Source: Saprospiraceae bacterium (GTDB taxonomy: Bacteria > Bacteroidota > Bacteroidia > Chitinophagales > Saprospiraceae). From it: a DNA stretch of 63,349 nucleotides. Below are positions 59,848 to 63,349 of this stretch, piece after piece (the first letter of the stretch is position 1; every line of letters begins with the position of its first letter). The notes beneath the pieces were generated by a model that made no database searches, was not told the origin of the DNA, and worked only from the letters and a program-made list of their open reading frames with translations. The stretch is taken from positions 1 through 63,349 of the forward strand of contig JAHDES010000035.1 in NCBI GenBank assembly GCA_020628645.1. Reading direction: 5' to 3'. Position numbers and translations under genes: made by a program.

Positions 59848-60240
59848 TTATAAAAGAAAGGCTGCTATAAAAATAATACCAATTAATAAAAGTAAAATTG
59901 TCAAGCCTCCAAATACAATTCCGAGGATACGAAAAACTTTATTGGCGCCGTCTTTTTTCATGCCTACAAAGCCCATCACAAAACCAGCAATACCAAGTAA
60001 CAAACCTAATAATCCAAGTGGTGTAAATAATAAGATCAAGCCCAAACCTCCAAAAATCAATGACAATAATCCCACTACATCTAAATTCCCCTCTGCACGA
60101 GCATCAGGATTTTTCTTGAGTTCTTTCTTGAAACGTTTTTGGGCTATTTTCAATCCCATTTTTTGAACTAAAGACATCTTTTCGCCCGTCTTTGCCTCTA
60201 CTTGTTTTGGCGTAAGGGATAAAAAGTCTTCATTAGTCAT
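59848..60240 (-). CDS. small membrane protein with soluble N-terminal helix
   Basis: 130 residues. The N-terminal part (FLSLTPKQVEAKTGEKMSLV) and a basic helix (QKRFKKELKKNPDAR) precede two hydrophobic helices, at about 55-80 and 103-130. Homologous small proteins are common in Bacteroidota and have no assigned function. A 37-residue secreted protein is encoded 10 bases upstream. Confidence 0.7.
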   Translation of the reverse strand: MTNEDFLSLTPKQVEAKTGEKMSLVQKMGLKIAQKRFKKELKKNPDARAEGNLDVVGLLSLIFGGLGLILLFTPLGLLGLLLGIAGFVMGFVGMKKDGANKVFRILGIVFGGLTILLLLIGIIFIAAFLL

Positions 60241-60250
60241 TTGGCTAAAA

Positions 60251-60364
60251 TCAAATCGTTTCGATAGATGCTTTAGGGGTAGTGACTGGTTTTACAAAAG
60301 CATAAGTAGTGGACGTGCTGAAGATTGCCATCGCCATAAGCAATGCATAGTAGATTGGTTTCAT
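60251..60364 (-). CDS. short secreted peptide, 37 residues
   Basis: ATG at 60362-60364 opens MKPIYYALLMAMAIFSTSTT, a typical signal peptide, continuing YAFVKPVTTPKASIETI to TGA at 60251. It ends 10 bases before the membrane-protein ATG, and a TACATTTG box lies 86 bases upstream. If real, only about 16 residues remain after cleavage. It may instead act as a translation-coupling leader. Confidence 0.5.
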   Translation of the reverse strand: MKPIYYALLMAMAIFSTSTTYAFVKPVTTPKASIETI

Positions 60365-60449
60365 AAAGGTGTGTTTTTTAATGTTTTAAAAATTATATTT
60401 ATTCTGTCAGTAAAATATGTGTTTTCTCATAAAGTACAAAACACATGCC

Positions 60450-60457
60450 CAAATGTA
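60450..60457 (-). promoter_or_regulatory. -7 element for the small secreted/membrane protein genes
   Basis: Minus-strand TACATTTG matches TAnnTTTG, the same box as at tmRNA and the second giant adhesin. A TTTG lies 24 bases upstream, longer than usual. Confidence 0.4.
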
Positions 60458-60618
60458 CCCCTAAATTTAGGATAGCCTTAACAAAATTAACGTTCCTTTA
60501 AGATGGGAGAAAATAATAGTACAACTCAACCCTTAAAAATGACGTTTCAACCGAAATGACTATTTTTCGTTATTAATTGTATTGATTTTTGAGTCATCAA
60601 TAAAATCAAACCCTTATT

Positions 60619-63027
60619 ATGAAAAAGATAAGTCTACTACTAAGCACATTTTTATTTTGCCAATTCGCATTATTTGCTCAAAACAATACGCAAGTCGTCA
60701 AAGGAACGATCATCGACAAACAATCAGAGATGCCTTTGATCGGTGCAACGATTAGTTTAATCAATGAAACGGTCACACTAGGCGAAGTCACTGATATAGA
60801 TGGTAATTTCCGTTTAGAAGGTGTTCCCATTGGACGACAAAATTTTGTAGTAGAATACCTTGGTTATGAATCTATTACTATTCCCAATATTGTAGTAACT
60901 AGAGGAAAAGAGGTCGTACTCAGCATTGCAATGGAAGAATCTATTGAAGAATTACAAGAAGTCGTTGTCACTGCCACCGTTGAAAAAGACAAAGCCCAAA
61001 ACGAAATGGCAACTATTTCAGCTCGAACCTTTAGTGTTGAAGAAGTGAATCGTTTTTCGGGAGGACGACAAGATATTGCGCGATTAGCCACCAATTTCGC
61101 GGGAGTAAGCACCGCAGATGATAGCCGAAACGATATTGTGATTCGTGGTAACTCCCCTACTGGTGTCTTGTGGCGATTAGAAGGCATTCCCATTCCAAAC
61201 CCTAACCACTTTTCTACTCTAGGAACAACAGGAGGACCAGTAAGTGCTTTAAATCCCAATCTATTACGTAATTCCGATTTCTTGACCAGTGCTTTTCCAG
61301 CGGAATATGGAAATGCTTTAGCTGGTGTATTTGATTTAGGATTTCGATCTGGAAATAAAGATGCCCATGAGTTCATGTTGCAAATGGGAGCAATTAGTGG
61401 ATTGGAAGGTATGGCAGAAGGGCCATTAGGGAAAGGAGGAAAAGCTTCTTATTTGATTTCTGGACGCTATTCTTTTGTAGGATTAGCGGCTCAATTTGGA
61501 AACATTGGAACAGCCGCCACCCCCAATTATCGAGACATTGCCTTTAAATTAGATTTTGCGAAGACGAAATTGGGTAAATTCACCCTCTTTGGCGTGGGTG
61601 GATCAAGTGATATTGATTTTTTACATGATGAAGTGAATGAAGATGATTTGTATGCAGGGGCAACAGATGAAGATTCTTTTGCAAAATCGCGTTTTGGTGT
61701 CGCTGGCATTCGGCACAATCTTTTAGTGGGTGATGATGCTTATGTAAGAACGAGTTTGGCAGTTACCCATTCTTGGAATGAGTTTATCAATGATCGTTAT
61801 TACAATATTGATACCGATGAAGAAGTCGTAAAACCTATGAACATTCAACAAAATGGAGAAAACAAACTGGTATTATCGTCTTATTTTAATAAAAAATATA
61901 GTGCAAAATTAACAGGACGAGCAGGTATTTTGGTGGAACATTCTTTCTTTGATATAAATGCTGAAACAGCCATTGACATGCCCGATTTAGATATGGATGG
62001 ATTTCCAGATTTATTACCCTTTTTCTCCTTTAATGAAACCGCTACCATCGTTCAGCCTTATATACAAACACAATATAGAATTAATAAAAACTTGACCTTA
62101 AACGCAGGTTTGCATGCCCAATATTTAACCATTAATGAAGCAGGTGTCGTTGAACCACGTGTCGCATTGAATTATAAATTAAATGATAAACAAACCATCA
62201 ATCTTGGTTATGGTTTGCATCATCAAACTACCCCATTACCGATTTTATTAAGTGAGGATATTGCGGCAGATGGAACCATAATAAAAACGAATCAAGATTT
62301 AGCTTTTTCCCGATCGCAACATTATGTGCTTGGTTATGATTATAAATTTGCAAAGAATTGGCGTGCGAAATTAGAGGCTTATTACCAAGACATTGATAAT
62401 GTCCCTGTTGATCCTTTTGAAAGTTCTTTTTCTGTCTTGAATATTGGAGCAGATTTTGGATTTCCAGCAGGTAAAAATTATTTAGTAAATGAAGGAACTG
62501 GTTCGAATCGTGGATTGGAATTGACCATAGAAAAGTTCTTTAGTGAAGGCTATTATAGTTTGATTACGACCTCTTTATTTGATTCAAAATATACAGGAAG
62601 CGATGGCATCGAGCGCAATACGGCTTTTAATAATGGCTATGTATTGAATGTCTTATTTGGAAAAGAATTTAAAATAGGAAAAGATAAACGCAATGCCATT
62701 ACTTTTGACACTAAATTTAGTACCGCAGGCGGACGTTATTATACACCTGTAGATTTGGCTGCTTCAGAATTGGCAGGACGCGAAATTCGTCAAGATGAAC
62801 TTGCCTTTAGTGAGCAATACGAACCTTATCTTCGATGGGATGTAAAAGTGGGCTTCCAACTCAACAGTAAGAAGCGTAAATTATCACAGCAAATCTTCTT
62901 TGATATTCAAAATGTGACGAATCGAGAAAATATTTTCTCCCGACGCTATAATCGCCAAACCAATCGCATCAATGAAACTTATCAAAGTGGTTTATTCCCT
63001 GACTTTTTGTATCGTTTGACATTTTAG
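60619..63027 (+). CDS. TonB-dependent outer-membrane receptor with carboxypeptidase-like domain
   Basis: 802 residues. The signal peptide ends near LFAQN. The carboxypeptidase-regulatory-like domain (VVKGTIIDKQSEMPLIGATI, GNFRLEGVPIG) spans about 27-115. The plug domain follows (VVVTATVEKDK, RLATNFAGVS, DIVIRGNSPTGVLWRLEGIP). The barrel starts near 240 and ends in a terminal Phe (DFLYRLTF). There is no SusD partner, so it is not a SusCD pair but resembles stand-alone Bacteroidota receptors. The transported ligand is unknown. Its TAG stop opens a hairpin-word repeat. Confidence 0.9.
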   Translation: MKKISLLLSTFLFCQFALFAQNNTQVVKGTIIDKQSEMPLIGATISLINETVTLGEVTDIDGNFRLEGVPIGRQNFVVEYLGYESITIPNIVVTRGKEVVLSIAMEESIEELQEVVVTATVEKDKAQNEMATISARTFSVEEVNRFSGGRQDIARLATNFAGVSTADDSRNDIVIRGNSPTGVLWRLEGIPIPNPNHFSTLGTTGGPVSALNPNLLRNSDFLTSAFPAEYGNALAGVFDLGFRSGNKDAHEFMLQMGAISGLEGMAEGPLGKGGKASYLISGRYSFVGLAAQFGNIGTAATPNYRDIAFKLDFAKTKLGKFTLFGVGGSSDIDFLHDEVNEDDLYAGATDEDSFAKSRFGVAGIRHNLLVGDDAYVRTSLAVTHSWNEFINDRYYNIDTDEEVVKPMNIQQNGENKLVLSSYFNKKYSAKLTGRAGILVEHSFFDINAETAIDMPDLDMDGFPDLLPFFSFNETATIVQPYIQTQYRINKNLTLNAGLHAQYLTINEAGVVEPRVALNYKLNDKQTINLGYGLHHQTTPLPILLSEDIAADGTIIKTNQDLAFSRSQHYVLGYDYKFAKNWRAKLEAYYQDIDNVPVDPFESSFSVLNIGADFGFPAGKNYLVNEGTGSNRGLELTIEKFFSEGYYSLITTSLFDSKYTGSDGIERNTAFNNGYVLNVLFGKEFKIGKDKRNAITFDTKFSTAGGRYYTPVDLAASELAGREIRQDELAFSEQYEPYLRWDVKVGFQLNSKKRKLSQQIFFDIQNVTNRENIFSRRYNRQTNRINETYQSGLFPDFLYRLTF

Positions 63028-63125
63028 ATCATCCACTCCGTGGATTTTGAGATCGCTACGCTTTTAGACCACTCACTTCGTGAGTTGAGAGACCATCCAC
63101 TTTGTGGATTGAGAGACTGTTTTGA
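63025..63125 (+). repeat. stop-codon-anchored word repeat, copy B
   Basis: From the TAG stop: ATCATCCAC-TCC-GTGGAT, TTTGAGATCGCTACGC, TTTTAGACC, then ACTCAC-TTC-GTGAGT, TGAGAGACC, then ATCCAC-TTT-GTGGAT, TGAGAGACTG. Three mini-hairpins alternate with two spacer words. The first half matches copy A at 13341-13419. Confidence 0.8.
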
Positions 63126-63294
63126 TTTATTTGAGAAGCGGGATATAAGAGATGGGAAGCGAGACTGCTTTAGATGATTAGATTTATAGATATTGGACGT
63201 AGAACTTGGGATTTTGAGGATATGGCTATTTTTAGTATTTTATCTGACTATTAGGGCTTAATATTGAGGAAAGGGTCAAAAAATAATCTGCCAG
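63126..63294. other. intergenic tail without a gene
   Basis: No coding frame recognised. Words such as TTTAGATGATTAGATTTATAG echo the heptamer repeat in degenerate form. Confidence 0.5.
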
Positions 63295-63349
63295 ATGTCC
63301 TATGTCCTATGTCCTATGTCCTATGTCCTATGTCCTATGTCCTATGTCC
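63295..63349 (+). repeat. (ATGTCCT)n tandem heptamer at the window edge
   Basis: Nearly eight perfect copies of a 7-base unit continue to the last base of the window, so the full length is unknown. Confidence 0.95.

Noticed and set aside
63025-63125. Possible CRISPR or tRNA cluster from the alternating hairpins
   Set aside because: Hairpin arms are only 6 bases, spacers are themselves repeated words and no tRNA features exist.

Overview
The window reads as a chromosomal stretch of a low-GC Bacteroidota bacterium, most likely of the Saprospiria/Lewinella-Aureispira type. Four things point there. Two giant secreted proteins are built of SprB-type repeats and end in type IX secretion (T9SS) sorting domains. 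Promoters match the Bacteroidota pattern (TTG or TTTG, 18-20 bases, TAnnTTTG). LVIVD, MORN, BamA-like and SusC/TonB-type surface proteins are present. The tmRNA encodes the tag GNRNFAMAA. Intergenic DNA is AT-rich, and Shine-Dalgarno sequences are weak or absent.

Layout. 1-1660 is a decayed patch: an S41 peptidase pseudogene with one in-frame TGA, an IS110-type transposase tail and a small HTH-like remnant. 1764-5767 (minus) holds an ECF sigma factor overlapping a protein with a cytosolic head, one inner-membrane helix, a long linker and an outer-membrane beta-barrel, plus an outer-membrane protein and an LVIVD propeller lipoprotein. 5867-15838 (minus) holds a CaiB/BaiF CoA-transferase coupled to a nuclease-helicase, an S41 protease, a DUF3299 protein, rplT-rpmI (without infC), a cysteine-less thioredoxin-fold protein overlapping a GmhB/HisB-type phosphatase, and a membrane metallophosphoesterase. 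16164-20468 (plus) holds an M1 peptidase, a YggS/PLPBP protein and a GH17 glucanase lipoprotein. tmRNA lies at 21735-22120. 22305-31037 is mixed housekeeping: saccharopine-dehydrogenase-like enzyme, MORN protein, Ada, GT4 and RecQ. 31434-35054 and 47954-53551 are the two giant T9SS adhesin-like proteins. Between them lie an aminotransferase, a BamA-like barrel, an AsmA-like protein, RluF, an HTH regulator and an OmpA/HhH pair. 54046-63027 carries rtcB, a DinB-like protein, an M43 metalloprotease, a TPR lipoprotein, miaA, small membrane/secreted proteins and a TonB-dependent receptor.

How it fits together: much of the coding capacity builds or senses the cell envelope (T9SS cargo, Omp85, AsmA, OmpA, TonB receptor, secreted peptidases and glucanase). 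The sigma/barrel pair resembles the dual-membrane-spanning anti-sigma (Dma/Das) arrangement known from Bacteroides. Translation and RNA upkeep genes (tmRNA, rplT, rpmI, miaA, rluF, rtcB) are scattered among them.

The least expected signal is a family of intergenic word-like repeats. Three unrelated genes end in a TAG that is also the first triplet of a repeat starting TAGAT. Two of these repeats continue into chained mini-hairpins and the third is a pure heptamer tandem. I see no CRISPR array, prophage, tRNA or rRNA in the window.
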